DNA from: Adhaeribacter aerolatus
GTDB taxonomy: Bacteria; Bacteroidota; Bacteroidia; Cytophagales; Hymenobacteraceae
Direction: 5' to 3'
Assembly (NCBI RefSeq): GCF_007991635.1
Contig: NZ_BJYS01000018.1
Location: 62,001 to 126,000, forward strand
DNA: 64,000 bases
Notes under the pieces: model-generated
The model's input: the letters and a program-made list of their open reading frames with translations, nothing else
What the model was told of the DNA's origin: nothing
The model's database searches: none
Part shown: piece after piece, positions 9,144 through 17,999 of the stretch
How the letters are laid out: each line of letters opens with the position of its first letter
Numbering within the stretch: position 1 is the stretch's first letter
Position numbers and translations under genes: made by a program

Positions 9144-9917
9144 ATGAATTATACCCTTAACCATTTGCCTGAGCGGGATGCCAAACCGCGGGAAAAAGGA
9201 TACACCATGGCCATGGACAAAGGCCTGAGCATCCGGGAGGTAGAAGATTTTATAGAAGTAGCCGGCGAGTACGTAGATATTGTAAAACTGGGCTGGTCTA
9301 CCTCTTACGTAGTGCCTAATTTACAGGGCAAGTTAGATGTTTACAAAGCGGCCGGCATTCCGGTTTATTTTGGCGGCACCTTGTTCGAAGCCTTTATTAT
9401 CCGGAATAAATTTGATGAGTACCGCCGGATTCTGGATAAATACGAACTGCAATACGCGGAGGTATCAGATGGCTCTATTGAGTTGCCACACGAAGATAAA
9501 TGCAACTACATCAGGACTTTGGCCGAGCAGGTAACGGTTTTGTCGGAAGTTGGATCGAAAGACGACCAGAAAATAATTCCGCCTTATAAATGGATTAGCC
9601 TGATGCAGGCCGAACTGGATGCCGGCGCCTGGAAAGTGATTGGCGAGGCCCGGGAAGGAGGCAACGTGGGTTTGTTCCGCTCTACCGGCGAAGTAAGAAG
9701 TGGTTTGGTAGAAGAAATATTAACAAAGATTCCTTTCGAAAAAATTATTTGGGAGGCGCCGCAAAAAGAACAACAGGTTTGGTTTGTAAAATTACTCGGA
9801 GCTAACGTAAACCTGGGTAATATTTCGCCGAAAGAAGTGGTGCCGCTGGAAACCATCCGGCTGGGCTTACGCGGCGATACTTTTTTACATTTTATAAACC
9901 TCAACGAGGTGCAATAA
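9144..9917 (+). CDS. Phosphosulfolactate synthase family protein (ComA-like)
   Basis: A 257-residue TIM-barrel protein of the ComA family (PF02679 type), recognised from VDIVKLGWSTSYV, VYFGGTLFEAF, YAEVSDGSIELP, ARVIGEAREGG-like (KVIGEAREGGNVG) and the end GLRGDTF. In methanogens ComA adds sulfite to phosphoenolpyruvate to make phosphosulfolactate for coenzyme M. Bacteroidota do not make coenzyme M, so the product here is unknown: sulfolactate-type metabolites or another PEP-plus-nucleophile reaction are possible. No ComB phosphatase or ComC dehydrogenase gene is next to it. The length is normal for the family and the main motifs are intact. Confidence 0.88.
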   Translation: MNYTLNHLPERDAKPREKGYTMAMDKGLSIREVEDFIEVAGEYVDIVKLGWSTSYVVPNLQGKLDVYKAAGIPVYFGGTLFEAFIIRNKFDEYRRILDKYELQYAEVSDGSIELPHEDKCNYIRTLAEQVTVLSEVGSKDDQKIIPPYKWISLMQAELDAGAWKVIGEAREGGNVGLFRSTGEVRSGLVEEILTKIPFEKIIWEAPQKEQQVWFVKLLGANVNLGNISPKEVVPLETIRLGLRGDTFLHFINLNEVQ

Positions 9918-9922
9918 TTTAA

Positions 9923-9966
9923 GGCCGGAAGGGTTACAATGGCAAATACCTGCTCCGGCCACTTAT
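9923..9966 (+). terminator. Possible terminator or attenuator after the ComA-like gene
   Basis: GGCCGGA (9923-9929) pairs with TCCGGCC (9954-9960) across a 24-base loop and is followed by ACTTATTTTTATT. The loop is long, so efficient termination is uncertain. Confidence 0.4.
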
Positions 9967-9995
9967 TTTTATTAGTTTATCATTAACCGGCCTAC

Positions 9996-10673
9996 ATGGA
10001 CCTGCTGCATAATTTTATTGATTTTTTCCTGCACCTGGATGTGCATCTTTCCCAAATTATTCACGATTATGGTATTTGGGCTTACTTAATATTATTCCTG
10101 ATCATTTTCGTGGAAACCGGCCTGGTAATTATGCCTTTCCTGCCCGGCGACTCGCTGTTGTTTGCGGCCGGGGCTTTTGCGGCGCCGCAACTAACCCAAA
10201 CCGGCGAACTGGTGCCTGGGCCTTTTAATGTTTTTTACCTGATTGGGTTATTATTTGTAGCAGCTTTTCTGGGCGATACGCTTAATTATTACATTGGCGA
10301 TTACATTGGTCCTAAAGTGTTCCGGCGCAACTACCGTTTTCTGAAGAAAGAACACCTGCTCAAAACGCAGCATTTTTATGAAAAACATGGAGCCAAAACT
10401 ATTATTTTTGCCCGCTTTATACCCATCATTCGTACGTTTGCACCCTTTATAGCAGGCGTAGGCACCATGAAGTACAGTAAGTTTATTGCTTATAATATTA
10501 TTGGGGGCTTTATTTGGGTGGCTTTGTTTATCGGAGCCGGTTATTTCTTTGGTAATATTCCGGCGGTTAAAGAGAATTTTACCCTGGCTATTTTTGCCAT
10601 TATTTTTATTTCTATTCTGCCGCCGCTGTACGAATTTGCCAAGCACAAGTTATCTGCCAAAAGCCGCGCCTGA
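9996..10673 (+). CDS. DedA family membrane protein (VTT domain)
   Basis: A 225-residue integral membrane protein. It has the DedA signature: FVETGLVIMPFLPGDSLLF near the N-terminus, LGDTLNYYIGDYIGPKVF, and the re-entrant-loop motif FARFIPIIRTFAPFIAGVGTM with the conserved arginines. DedA proteins transport or flip undecaprenyl phosphate or phospholipids and support envelope integrity. Length matches E. coli DedA/YqjA (about 220). It lies between the ComA-like gene (78 bases) and aroE (53 bases), all plus strand. Confidence 0.93.
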   Translation: MDLLHNFIDFFLHLDVHLSQIIHDYGIWAYLILFLIIFVETGLVIMPFLPGDSLLFAAGAFAAPQLTQTGELVPGPFNVFYLIGLLFVAAFLGDTLNYYIGDYIGPKVFRRNYRFLKKEHLLKTQHFYEKHGAKTIIFARFIPIIRTFAPFIAGVGTMKYSKFIAYNIIGGFIWVALFIGAGYFFGNIPAVKENFTLAIFAIIFISILPPLYEFAKHKLSAKSRA

Positions 10674-10726
10674 TAAATTTAACCCAATATATAATATTCA
10701 AGAGTAGACAAATCCGCACCACCAGC

Positions 10727-11461
10727 ATGAAAGCATACGGCCTGATTGGTTATCCTTTAACGCATTCGTTCTCGGAGAAATATTTCGCCGAAAAGTTTAA
10801 GGCCGAAAATATTACCGATTGTGTTTACAAGCTGTATGAACTACCGGATATCCAGGCCTTTCCGGCGCTGATAAAATCCATCCCCAACCTGCACGGCCTG
10901 AACGTAACGGTGCCCCACAAAGAAAAAGTAATTCCTTACCTGGATGCAGTAGAAACCCAGGCAAAAAAGATTGGCGCCGTAAACGTAATAAAATTTCAGA
11001 ACGGCAAAACCACCGGTTACAATTCCGATTACCAGGGCTTTATGCAATCGTTAGAGAATTTTTATTCTGTTAAGGCCAATTCCAAGGCTCTGATTTTTGG
11101 TACCGGCGGGGCGGCTAAGGCAGTTTTAGCAGCTCTCGATTCGCTGGGTATCTCTTACAAAATAGTTTCGCGCCAGCCGCAACCCAGCCAGCTCCATTAC
11201 AACGAGCTGCACCCGGATTTGATGGCGGAATATTCATTATTGATAAATACTACCCCATTAGGCACTTATCCCAAAGTAGATACCTGCCCGCCCATTCCCT
11301 ACGAAGCCCTTTCGGAGAACCATTATTTATACGACCTGGTTTACAACCCGGCCGAGACCTTATTTCTGCAAAAAGGCCGCGCAGCCGGCGCTAAAATTAA
11401 GAACGGCCACGAAATGCTGGTGCGTCAGGCCGAAGTAGCCTGGGTAATCTGGAACAGCTAA
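10727..11461 (+). CDS. aroE: Shikimate dehydrogenase
   Basis: A 244-residue enzyme that reduces 3-dehydroshikimate to shikimate with NADPH in the chorismate pathway. It shows the substrate domain start YGLIGYPLTHSFSEKYF, the catalytic lysine in LNVTVPHKEKVIPYLD, the aspartate in GYNSDYQGF, and the NADP Rossmann loop LIFGTGGAAKAV. It ends with GHEMLVRQAEVAW, the usual conserved C-terminal glutamine helix. It is slightly shorter than E. coli AroE (272). No other aro gene is nearby. Confidence 0.94.
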   Translation: MKAYGLIGYPLTHSFSEKYFAEKFKAENITDCVYKLYELPDIQAFPALIKSIPNLHGLNVTVPHKEKVIPYLDAVETQAKKIGAVNVIKFQNGKTTGYNSDYQGFMQSLENFYSVKANSKALIFGTGGAAKAVLAALDSLGISYKIVSRQPQPSQLHYNELHPDLMAEYSLLINTTPLGTYPKVDTCPPIPYEALSENHYLYDLVYNPAETLFLQKGRAAGAKIKNGHEMLVRQAEVAWVIWNS

Positions 11462-11672
11462 AATAAATATTGCTGCTCCGGCTACTCTTATAAATAGCTC
11501 ATTTTCAACGCTGTTTAACGCTAAAAATATTGGCAACAGTACTTTTTTAGGTGCTTCCTTATATAGTATATTTGAAATTATTTTTAAAATAATTTTCTTC
11601 CTTGCAACCAATCCGGCTACAGGTGGGTCATGATGGCGAGGGTTTTAAAACTAAGGATATTCGTAGGTCTAC

Positions 11673-12248
11673 TTGAAGCTTTTTCGGAAAAATCTTACCG
11701 TTGAACAGGAACTGGTGCAAGGTTGCATAGCAGGTAAAAGAGCTACGCAAAAAGCGCTCTACGACCTCTATGCCAAAAAAATGATGGCGGTGTGCCTGCG
11801 TTACGCCAAAACCAGTTTTGAGGCGGAAGATATTATGCAGGAAGCGTTCGTAAAAGTTTTTGAACACATCGGTACGTTTAAAGGTGAGTGCCCGTTGGAG
11901 TTCTGGATCAGACGGATTATGGTAAACACGGCCCTGAAGCACCATCGCAAAAAAATGTATGTGAGCTCCGTAGCCGAAAGCGATAAAATCGAAAATATAC
12001 CCGAAGAAGAATTTGTCTTATCGAACTATGCTTACGAAGACTTGTTGGGCATGGTCCAAAGTTTAGCCCCTCGCTACCAGCTTATATTTAATTTATATGC
12101 CATAGAAGGTTATTCCCACAAAGAGATTGCCACCATGCTGGAGATTTCTGAGGGAACCTCTAAATCGCAATATTCACGTGCGCGTGCAATCTTGAAAAAC
12201 ATGTTGGAACGTCACGAAGAAAAATACAATGAAAGAATTATCAGATAA
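11673..12248 (+). CDS. ECF RNA polymerase sigma factor
   Basis: A 191-residue sigma-70 family protein with region 2 (about residues 25-95, LYDLYAKKMMAVCLRYAKTSFEAEDIMQEAFVKVF) and region 4 (about 125-180, APRYQLIFNLYAIEGYSHKEIATML). The start is a TTG (11673) because no ATG is in frame before region 2. The next gene begins inside its end (ATG at 12229, 20-base overlap). That gene codes an anti-sigma-like membrane protein, so the pair is almost certainly a translationally coupled sigma/anti-sigma unit. The target regulon, and whether the factor controls its own promoter, cannot be read here. Confidence 0.92.
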   Translation: MKLFRKNLTVEQELVQGCIAGKRATQKALYDLYAKKMMAVCLRYAKTSFEAEDIMQEAFVKVFEHIGTFKGECPLEFWIRRIMVNTALKHHRKKMYVSSVAESDKIENIPEEEFVLSNYAYEDLLGMVQSLAPRYQLIFNLYAIEGYSHKEIATMLEISEGTSKSQYSRARAILKNMLERHEEKYNERIIR

Positions 12249-13929
12249 AAGCAAACCTCAGCGCCTGGAAGAATTATTCCGGACCCGCCTGGAAACGGCG
12301 GAAGCAGAACCGTCGGAGCGGGTGTGGGAACGGATTGAACAAGGGCTGGACCTGAAAGAAGCCGGCTATTACAAAGAGCGGGTAAACTGGTACCGGTCGT
12401 TGGCAGCAGCTTGTATTGTTTTGGTAATGTGTGCGGCCATGTATCTGTATTACGATGTAAACTCACGGCAACCTGCCAATCAGGGCATGGCGAACTTACC
12501 GACGAACCAAAGTAACCCCACCATTGCCGAAAACAAAGCAAATCCCACCACCGCAGAAACCAACCGTTTAAATAATAACAGCCGGCAGCCGGCCGAAGAT
12601 AAAGCCGCGCGTTCGGAAACTGATTTACCGGCCCGGGCCGGATTAGCCGCCGTTGAACCAGCATCTAAAAACCCGGCAAAGACTCATAATGCCGCTGACG
12701 TACCGGATAATCGGGATAATAGAAAAGTTAAAGCAGACCAAACCTATGCCGCTACCCCAACCAGTTCTGGCAAATTAAACCAGAATAACCTGGTGGCTGT
12801 GAGTAATGGCATTAATAATATGGCCGGCGTAAATATTGGGCTGACGGATGCCGGCCTAGTAGCACTGACTAATGAGGCAAAAACGCGAATATTAGCCGGC
12901 GATAAAACCGCAACAGAAGACCTGGAGCCATTGGTGCCGGTAAGCGCCTGGGCCGGCTTGCGTAAAGCACCCATGGCAGATTCGTTGTGGAAACCAAAGG
13001 CCATTGAGGCGACCCCGCCCGCTCTGGCTTGGGAACCAACCATTGCGCCGGAACCGGAAAAACCTAAAATGGCGCGGTGGAGTTTTAGCGCCAGGTACGC
13101 ACCACAGTATTTTAATCAGAATATAGAACTGGCTTCGGCGGCCTCTCCGCAATACTTAATGGCGCCTAACCTGAGTAACTTTAACGGAGCGCCGGCCGCC
13201 ACTGTAAATGCTACTGGTTATACCGCTGCCCTGAATGAATATGACCAAAATACCTCATCGGGTTTTTCTTACAACACAGCGGCGGCGGTTGGTTATGCCC
13301 TAAACGAACATTGGTCTTTAGAAACCGGCCTGCTGTTTACCCAAAATGTGGCTTCCAGTAAGTCGTCGTACGTGTTTAGTAATTCTTACCTGGCGGCCCG
13401 CTATAGCAATGCCGATCCGGGAGCCAATTTCAATGACACTAAAAATATGGCGCAGGCGGCTGCTTTACCTACTACGGCTTTGGTAGCTTCTTTAGCGGGG
13501 CAGCAACACCTGGGTAATGCCGCTGTAATTCAGACGCCTTCCTTCGAAACCGAATACCGCTACCGGTCGTTGGGCGTTCCTCTTAAACTGAATTACCAAA
13601 CCAAAAGCCGTAAATCGTTTTACTTTGCTTCCGTGGGCTTGCTGACCAACTTACTCGTACAAGCCAATATTATTTCGGAATCGAGCCGGGTGCCCGATAT
13701 GAAATTTGGAAACAATGCGGATTCGCCCTTCCGGCCCTGGCAGTTTGCCACGGTATTATCGGCCGGTAAAGGGTTCCGGGTTTCTAAGGCAATTAGTTTA
13801 AGAGCGGGTCTGGAAGGTACCCAGTACCTGACCAGCCTGGCCGCGCATCCCGAAAATTTACATAGTAAACAACGAAAACCATACTCGATTGGTGTTGCTT
13901 TCAGCTCCAGTTATACGTTGGGCCGGTAA
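12229..13929 (+). CDS. Dual-membrane-spanning anti-sigma factor candidate (cytoplasmic head, TM, outer-membrane barrel)
   Basis: This 566-residue protein has four visible parts. Residues 1-54 are a cytoplasmic head with the Bacteroidota anti-sigma pattern (LEELFRTRLETAEAEPSERVWERIEQGL). Residues 55-75 form one transmembrane helix (WYRSLAAACIVLVMCAAMYLY). Residues 76-280 are a low-complexity linker rich in Asn, Ala, Pro and Thr. Residues 281-566 are an outer-membrane beta-barrel-like domain (starts RWSFSARYAPQYFNQN, ends SIGVAFSSSYTLG). Its gene overlaps the ECF sigma gene. This order matches the dual-membrane-spanning anti-sigma factors (Dma) described in Bacteroides thetaiotaomicron, where the barrel senses outer-membrane state and the head holds the sigma factor. 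The barrel call is by pattern only. Confidence 0.8.
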   Translation: MKELSDKSKPQRLEELFRTRLETAEAEPSERVWERIEQGLDLKEAGYYKERVNWYRSLAAACIVLVMCAAMYLYYDVNSRQPANQGMANLPTNQSNPTIAENKANPTTAETNRLNNNSRQPAEDKAARSETDLPARAGLAAVEPASKNPAKTHNAADVPDNRDNRKVKADQTYAATPTSSGKLNQNNLVAVSNGINNMAGVNIGLTDAGLVALTNEAKTRILAGDKTATEDLEPLVPVSAWAGLRKAPMADSLWKPKAIEATPPALAWEPTIAPEPEKPKMARWSFSARYAPQYFNQNIELASAASPQYLMAPNLSNFNGAPAATVNATGYTAALNEYDQNTSSGFSYNTAAAVGYALNEHWSLETGLLFTQNVASSKSSYVFSNSYLAARYSNADPGANFNDTKNMAQAAALPTTALVASLAGQQHLGNAAVIQTPSFETEYRYRSLGVPLKLNYQTKSRKSFYFASVGLLTNLLVQANIISESSRVPDMKFGNNADSPFRPWQFATVLSAGKGFRVSKAISLRAGLEGTQYLTSLAAHPENLHSKQRKPYSIGVAFSSSYTLGR

Positions 13930-14516
13930 AGGAACAAGTCGAATCCTAATTGCCAGATTTTTAATTATTATTCGGTCCCAACCTAAATAGATTCAGCGAG
14001 GATTTTACCTCTTACCATACTGTACTCATTTAGCATACTATACCTGCTTAATATTTGAGCAGGTTTTTTTAGTAATCAGTTTTTAGTGATTTGCTATTAG
14101 AGATTAGTTATTAGCTATCATCCCCAAACGTTCAAACCACTCACCAAATAGCTCGATATTGTTCGGTCATTTTGAAATAATCTATTGCTCAACAAAACTT
14201 AGGGGCAAAATAAATAATACCAATATTGCTCCTATCATTTTCTGATTAACAGAACCGGCTGGAATCCTTCTATTTGTTCATGCCGAAAACTAGGTGATTT
14301 ATTATGCGGGAATCAAGACTATTAAATATAAATAGTTCGGTTACAGAGATTAGGATTATGATTTATTCTAATTATCTGAACAGCAATCCTAAAGCAAGTA
14401 GTTATTAGTAAATAACACCAAAAATTTAGCAATTAAGCTAAATTAATTAGAGCAGAGGCAACTAGCCGGGTGCAATTTTTGTTACAAATTGATCTGATTA
14501 TTTCTAACTTTATTCC
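13930..14516. other. Intergenic stretch between the anti-sigma gene and uvrB
   Basis: 587 bases, AT-rich, with one terminator (14042-14070) and a low-complexity patch of TTAGT/ATTAG units at about 14070-14120. No open frame with coding character was seen. Confidence 0.6.
14042..14070 (+). terminator. Rho-independent terminator after the sigma/anti-sigma pair
   Basis: ACCTGCT (14042-14048), a 9-base loop, AGCAGGT (14058-14064), then a run of T to 14070. Confidence 0.8.
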
Positions 14517-16547
14517 ATGGATTTTAAGCTAACATCGGAGTTTAAACCAACCGGCGACCAACCCAAAGCTATTGCCCAATTAGTAGAAGGCGTCAGAAAT
14601 GGCGAACCGGCTCAGGTTTTGCTGGGGGCTACGGGTACGGGTAAAACGTTTACAGTGGCTAATGTTATTCAGGAGGTTAAAAAGCCAACCCTGGTACTTT
14701 GCCATAACAAAACCCTGGCCGCCCAGTTGTACGGGGAGTTCAAGAGCTTCTTCCCGAATAACTCTGTCGAATATTTTATATCGTACTACGATTATTACCA
14801 GCCCGAAGCCTATATCGCTTCTACGAATACCTTTATCGAAAAGGACCTGGCCATTAACGAGGAAATCGAAAAGCTGCGGCTGCACTGTACTTCGGCTTTA
14901 TTATCGGGCCGGCGCGATGTTATTGTGGTGGCTTCCGTTTCGTGTATTTACGGTATTGGTAACCCCGAAGAATTTGGTAAAAATGTAATTTATATTCGGC
15001 CGGGCCAGCGGGTTAGCCGCAACCATTTGCTGTACCAGTTTGTGCAAATATTATACAGCCGCACCGAAGCTGAATTTACGCGCGGATCTTTCCGGGTAAA
15101 GGGCGATACCGTCGATATTTTTCCGGCTTACGCCGATTACGCGTATCGCATTTATTTCTTCGGCGACGAAATTGAAGCTATTCAGCGAATAGATCCCGGC
15201 ACCGGAAAAAAAATTGGCGATGAAGACCAGGTAGCTTTGTACCCGGCCAACCTTTTCGTCACCGGTCAGGACGTCATGCAACAAGCCATTCAAGAGATTC
15301 AGTTCGATTTAATGGCCCAGCACAATTATTTCCTGAAAGAGTTTCGCGAAGAAGAAGCCAAACGCATTAAAGAACGGACAGAGTTCGACTTAGAAATGAT
15401 ACGGGAATTAGGCTATTGCTCCGGCATCGAGAACTATTCCCGCTATTTCGACCGGCGGCAGCCCGGCGCGCGGCCGTTCTGTTTGCTCGATTATTTCCCC
15501 AACGATTTTCTGATGGTGATAGACGAGAGTCACGTTACCACGCCCCAGGTGCGGGCTATGTGGGGCGGCGACCGGTCGCGCAAAACCCAATTGGTAGAAT
15601 ACGGCTTTAGGTTGCCTTCGGCCATGGATAACCGTCCGCTTACTTTTAACGAGTTTGAGTCGATGATGCAGCAGACCATTTTTGTGAGCGCTACGCCCGG
15701 CGATTACGAGTTGCAGAAAGCCGGCGGGGTAGTAGTGGAGCAAATTATTAGGCCAACCGGCTTGTTAGACCCTGAAATTGAGGTTCGCCCGAGCATTAAT
15801 CAGGTAGATGATTTGCTCGACGAAATTGATAACCGCATTAAAATGGGTGACCGGGTACTGGTAACCACACTTACCAAGCGCATGGCCGAAGAATTATCTA
15901 AATACATGGACCGGCTGAATATCAAGGTGAAATATATTCACTCGGAGATTAAATCTTTAGACCGGGTGGAAATATTGCGGGAGTTGCGCCTGGGCCACAT
16001 TGATGTGCTGATTGGCGTTAACCTCTTGCGCGAAGGGCTGGATTTACCCGAAGTATCGTTGGTAGCTATTCTGGATGCTGATAAAGAAGGTTTCCTGCGC
16101 GACCAGCGTTCGCTTATCCAGACTACCGGCCGGGCGGCCCGGAACAGCCAGGGAAAAGTAATTATGTACGCCGACCGCATGACGGGTTCGATGCAACGCA
16201 CGATAGACGAAACCAACCGCCGCCGGGCTGTACAGATGGCTTACAACGAAGTACACGGCATTACCCCAACTACCGTTTTCAAATCGAAAGAAGAGATTAT
16301 GGTACAGACTTCGGTAGCCGATGCCCGGAAAGAAGTGAAGATTTATGCTGGTCCGGACGACGCGGAAATGTCTTTAGCGGCGGAACCGGTAATTCAATAT
16401 ATGAAGCGCGACGAACTCGAAAAGCTGATTAAGAAAACCGAAAAGCAGATGGAAGCCGCCGCCAAAGATTTGGACTTTTTACAAGCTGCTAAGTTCCGCG
16501 ACGAGTTGGCCGAATTACGAAAGTTATTGAAAAGCAAACGAGAGTAA
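14517..16547 (+). CDS. uvrB: Excinuclease ABC subunit B
   Basis: A 676-residue helicase-like damage-verification subunit of nucleotide excision repair. It carries Walker A GATGTGKT (about residues 38-45), the beta-hairpin region YYDYYQPEAYI (about 92-102), Walker B VIDESHV (about 336-342), and the motif VI region TGRAARN. At the C-terminus is the UVR coiled-coil domain (about 632-672, LEKLIKKTEKQMEAAAKDLDFLQAAKFRDEL) that binds UvrC. Length and motif order match the family. It works with UvrA and UvrC, which are not in the window. It is a single-gene unit closed by its own terminator. Confidence 0.98.
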   Translation: MDFKLTSEFKPTGDQPKAIAQLVEGVRNGEPAQVLLGATGTGKTFTVANVIQEVKKPTLVLCHNKTLAAQLYGEFKSFFPNNSVEYFISYYDYYQPEAYIASTNTFIEKDLAINEEIEKLRLHCTSALLSGRRDVIVVASVSCIYGIGNPEEFGKNVIYIRPGQRVSRNHLLYQFVQILYSRTEAEFTRGSFRVKGDTVDIFPAYADYAYRIYFFGDEIEAIQRIDPGTGKKIGDEDQVALYPANLFVTGQDVMQQAIQEIQFDLMAQHNYFLKEFREEEAKRIKERTEFDLEMIRELGYCSGIENYSRYFDRRQPGARPFCLLDYFPNDFLMVIDESHVTTPQVRAMWGGDRSRKTQLVEYGFRLPSAMDNRPLTFNEFESMMQQTIFVSATPGDYELQKAGGVVVEQIIRPTGLLDPEIEVRPSINQVDDLLDEIDNRIKMGDRVLVTTLTKRMAEELSKYMDRLNIKVKYIHSEIKSLDRVEILRELRLGHIDVLIGVNLLREGLDLPEVSLVAILDADKEGFLRDQRSLIQTTGRAARNSQGKVIMYADRMTGSMQRTIDETNRRRAVQMAYNEVHGITPTTVFKSKEEIMVQTSVADARKEVKIYAGPDDAEMSLAAEPVIQYMKRDELEKLIKKTEKQMEAAAKDLDFLQAAKFRDELAELRKLLKSKRE

Positions 16548-16555
16548 CAATGTAC

Positions 16556-16581
16556 AAAAAAGAGCCGCAAGGCTCTTTTTT
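16556..16581 (+). terminator. Rho-independent terminator of uvrB
   Basis: AAAAAAGAGCC (16556-16566), GCAA tetraloop, GGCTCTTTTTT (16571-16581). It begins nine bases after the uvrB stop codon and its symmetry (A run and T run) lets it work in both directions. Confidence 0.9.
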
Positions 16582-16610
16582 GTTACTAAGTCTTTCAAAT
16601 AATATCAAAT

Positions 16611-16801
16611 AGTAAATTCCAGATTCCATAGCAGCATAACAAACCGCATTCCCTACTTGTCATTCTGTTAAGAATCTTCTGCATAAGTTGGATAAACAGG
16701 TAATAAACCTAGTCTGGAATTTACCTGTGACGCCTTCTATACAGAAGATTCCTCCGGAATGACGGGTGTGGAGGAAATGATTCACACTTTCAGCTATGGA
16801 A
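16611..16801. repeat. Interspersed nested inverted repeat, copy 1
   Basis: The uvrB/VOC-gene gap holds three nested inverted pairs. GTCATTCTGTTAAGAATCTTCTG (left arm, 16659-16681) mirrors the arm ending GAATGAC at 16763. TTCCATAGC (16624-16632) mirrors GCTATGGAA (16793-16801). GTAAATTCCAGA at about 16611 mirrors TCTGGAATTTAC at about 16713. A related copy lies at about 50955-51050. No ORF is inside. It looks like a small MITE- or REP-like non-coding element. Confidence 0.65.
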
Positions 16802-16898
16802 GGTCCTTCTTACTAACTGGTATAATATCAACTGTTTTCTTTTTTGTGCCGTATCTCAGCGGTATATTTTAGTTAAGATTATTTCGGGCTTAAATGCT

Positions 16899-17267
16899 TT
16901 ATTTAGCAAATTCACCAAAGTGCCACAATACACCTGAGGGGTCATGCATAAATAATTCTCTTCCCCAATCAAATTGCTTAATTTCTGTAATTTTTACGTT
17001 TTTAAATTTAGCCGTTAATTCTTTACGGCGTAAATCCTCGGCGCATTTTTCAAGGTTGTCTACTTCTAAAAATATCATCGAATTATTTATCCAATCTTCT
17101 ACATAGTAGTCCTGCAAATAAAAACTTAAATTTTCATTTACCTTAAACAAACACATCTTTTGGTCAATTATAATTTCCTCAAAATCAAGTGCCCGGTAAA
17201 ACGATCTTGATTCTTCATGATTTTTAGCGCCAATAAATGTGCGAATAGATTTTGGTTGATAGTTCAT
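16899..17267 (-). CDS. VOC (glyoxalase/bleomycin-resistance) family protein
   Basis: A 122-residue small protein with one vicinal-oxygen-chelate fold: RTFIGAKNHEESRSFYRALDFEEI at the start, FYLQDYYVEDW, a central FLEVDNLEKCAEDLRR helix, and the end FMHDPSGVLWHFGEF-like (LFMHDPSGVLWHFGEF). A homodimer would form the metal site. I chose the ATG at 17267 because the fold begins there; the frame is open 16 codons further up without family similarity. The substrate is unknown. It could be a glyoxalase, a dioxygenase or a resistance-type binding protein. Confidence 0.82.
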   Translation of the reverse strand: MNYQPKSIRTFIGAKNHEESRSFYRALDFEEIIIDQKMCLFKVNENLSFYLQDYYVEDWINNSMIFLEVDNLEKCAEDLRRKELTAKFKNVKITEIKQFDWGRELFMHDPSGVLWHFGEFAK

Positions 17268-17357
17268 GTAATGTAGTCTTTGCCGGTTGTTTACTATTTT
17301 TCCTTTCGTAAACAACTGGTAGGTGGCGGTAATATATTTACGGATGTGGATTATTAA

Positions 17358-17960
17358 TTACTCTCCAAAACGATGCTGCTGGAGGGCTTCGTAATCCTGG
17401 GGCGTATCGATATCAAAAGTGCCGAGCGGGAAGTCGATGGGGGTAACTACTTCGGCGTGCCGGAACAATAATTTTTTAGCGCCTTCCTGGATCTGTAAGG
17501 CTAATAATTCCGGGAAGAATTGTTTGTCGAATAAGGCGGGAGTGCCCAAAGTATCTTGGTACGAGCAAGCAATAATGCCGTGGCCGTGCAATCTTTTTTG
17601 TTCTACCATGTCATTTAATAAAGCGGTAGTAACAAACGGCTGATCGCAAACCATAATAATGGCACCGTCTATATCCGGGGCCAAATCGTTTAAAGCCAAT
17701 ATTCCTTGCCGAATGGAAGAGGCCATGCCTTCTTGCCAATCGGGGTTAAAAATGGTTTGCACTGGTAAATCGTTCAGGCTGGCCTGGAAAGCTTCGGCGT
17801 TGGAACCTAATAGTACCAAAACCTGCTCGCATGATGAGGCCAGGGCAGTTTGGATAGCGCGTTGCAACAAAGGCTGGCCTTCGTATAATAAATTTTGTTT
17901 GGGTTCGCCGAGGCGGCTAGAAGAACCGGCTGCCAATAAAATAAGTCCAACTGAAGCCAT
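17358..17960 (-). CDS. Molybdenum cofactor cytidylyltransferase-like nucleotidyltransferase (MocA/MobA family)
   Basis: A 200-residue GT-A-fold nucleotidyltransferase. The nucleotide loop is LILLAAGSSSRLGEPKQNLLYEGQPLL, the metal site is in IIMVCDQPFVT, and GTPALFDKQFFPELLAL follows. MocA makes molybdopterin cytosine dinucleotide (MCD), the cofactor of xanthine-oxidase-family enzymes such as PaoABC. The location fits: it follows xdhC (39 bases) and the aldehyde oxidoreductase genes on the same strand. LGEPKQ fits the MocA (CTP) type better than MobA, but this is inference. Confidence 0.85.
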   Translation of the reverse strand: MASVGLILLAAGSSSRLGEPKQNLLYEGQPLLQRAIQTALASSCEQVLVLLGSNAEAFQASLNDLPVQTIFNPDWQEGMASSIRQGILALNDLAPDIDGAIIMVCDQPFVTTALLNDMVEQKRLHGHGIIACSYQDTLGTPALFDKQFFPELLALQIQEGAKKLLFRHAEVVTPIDFPLGTFDIDTPQDYEALQQHRFGE

Positions 17961-17999
17961 TGTACAAGAATTTTAAATATTTTTTCCGGATATTACCTA

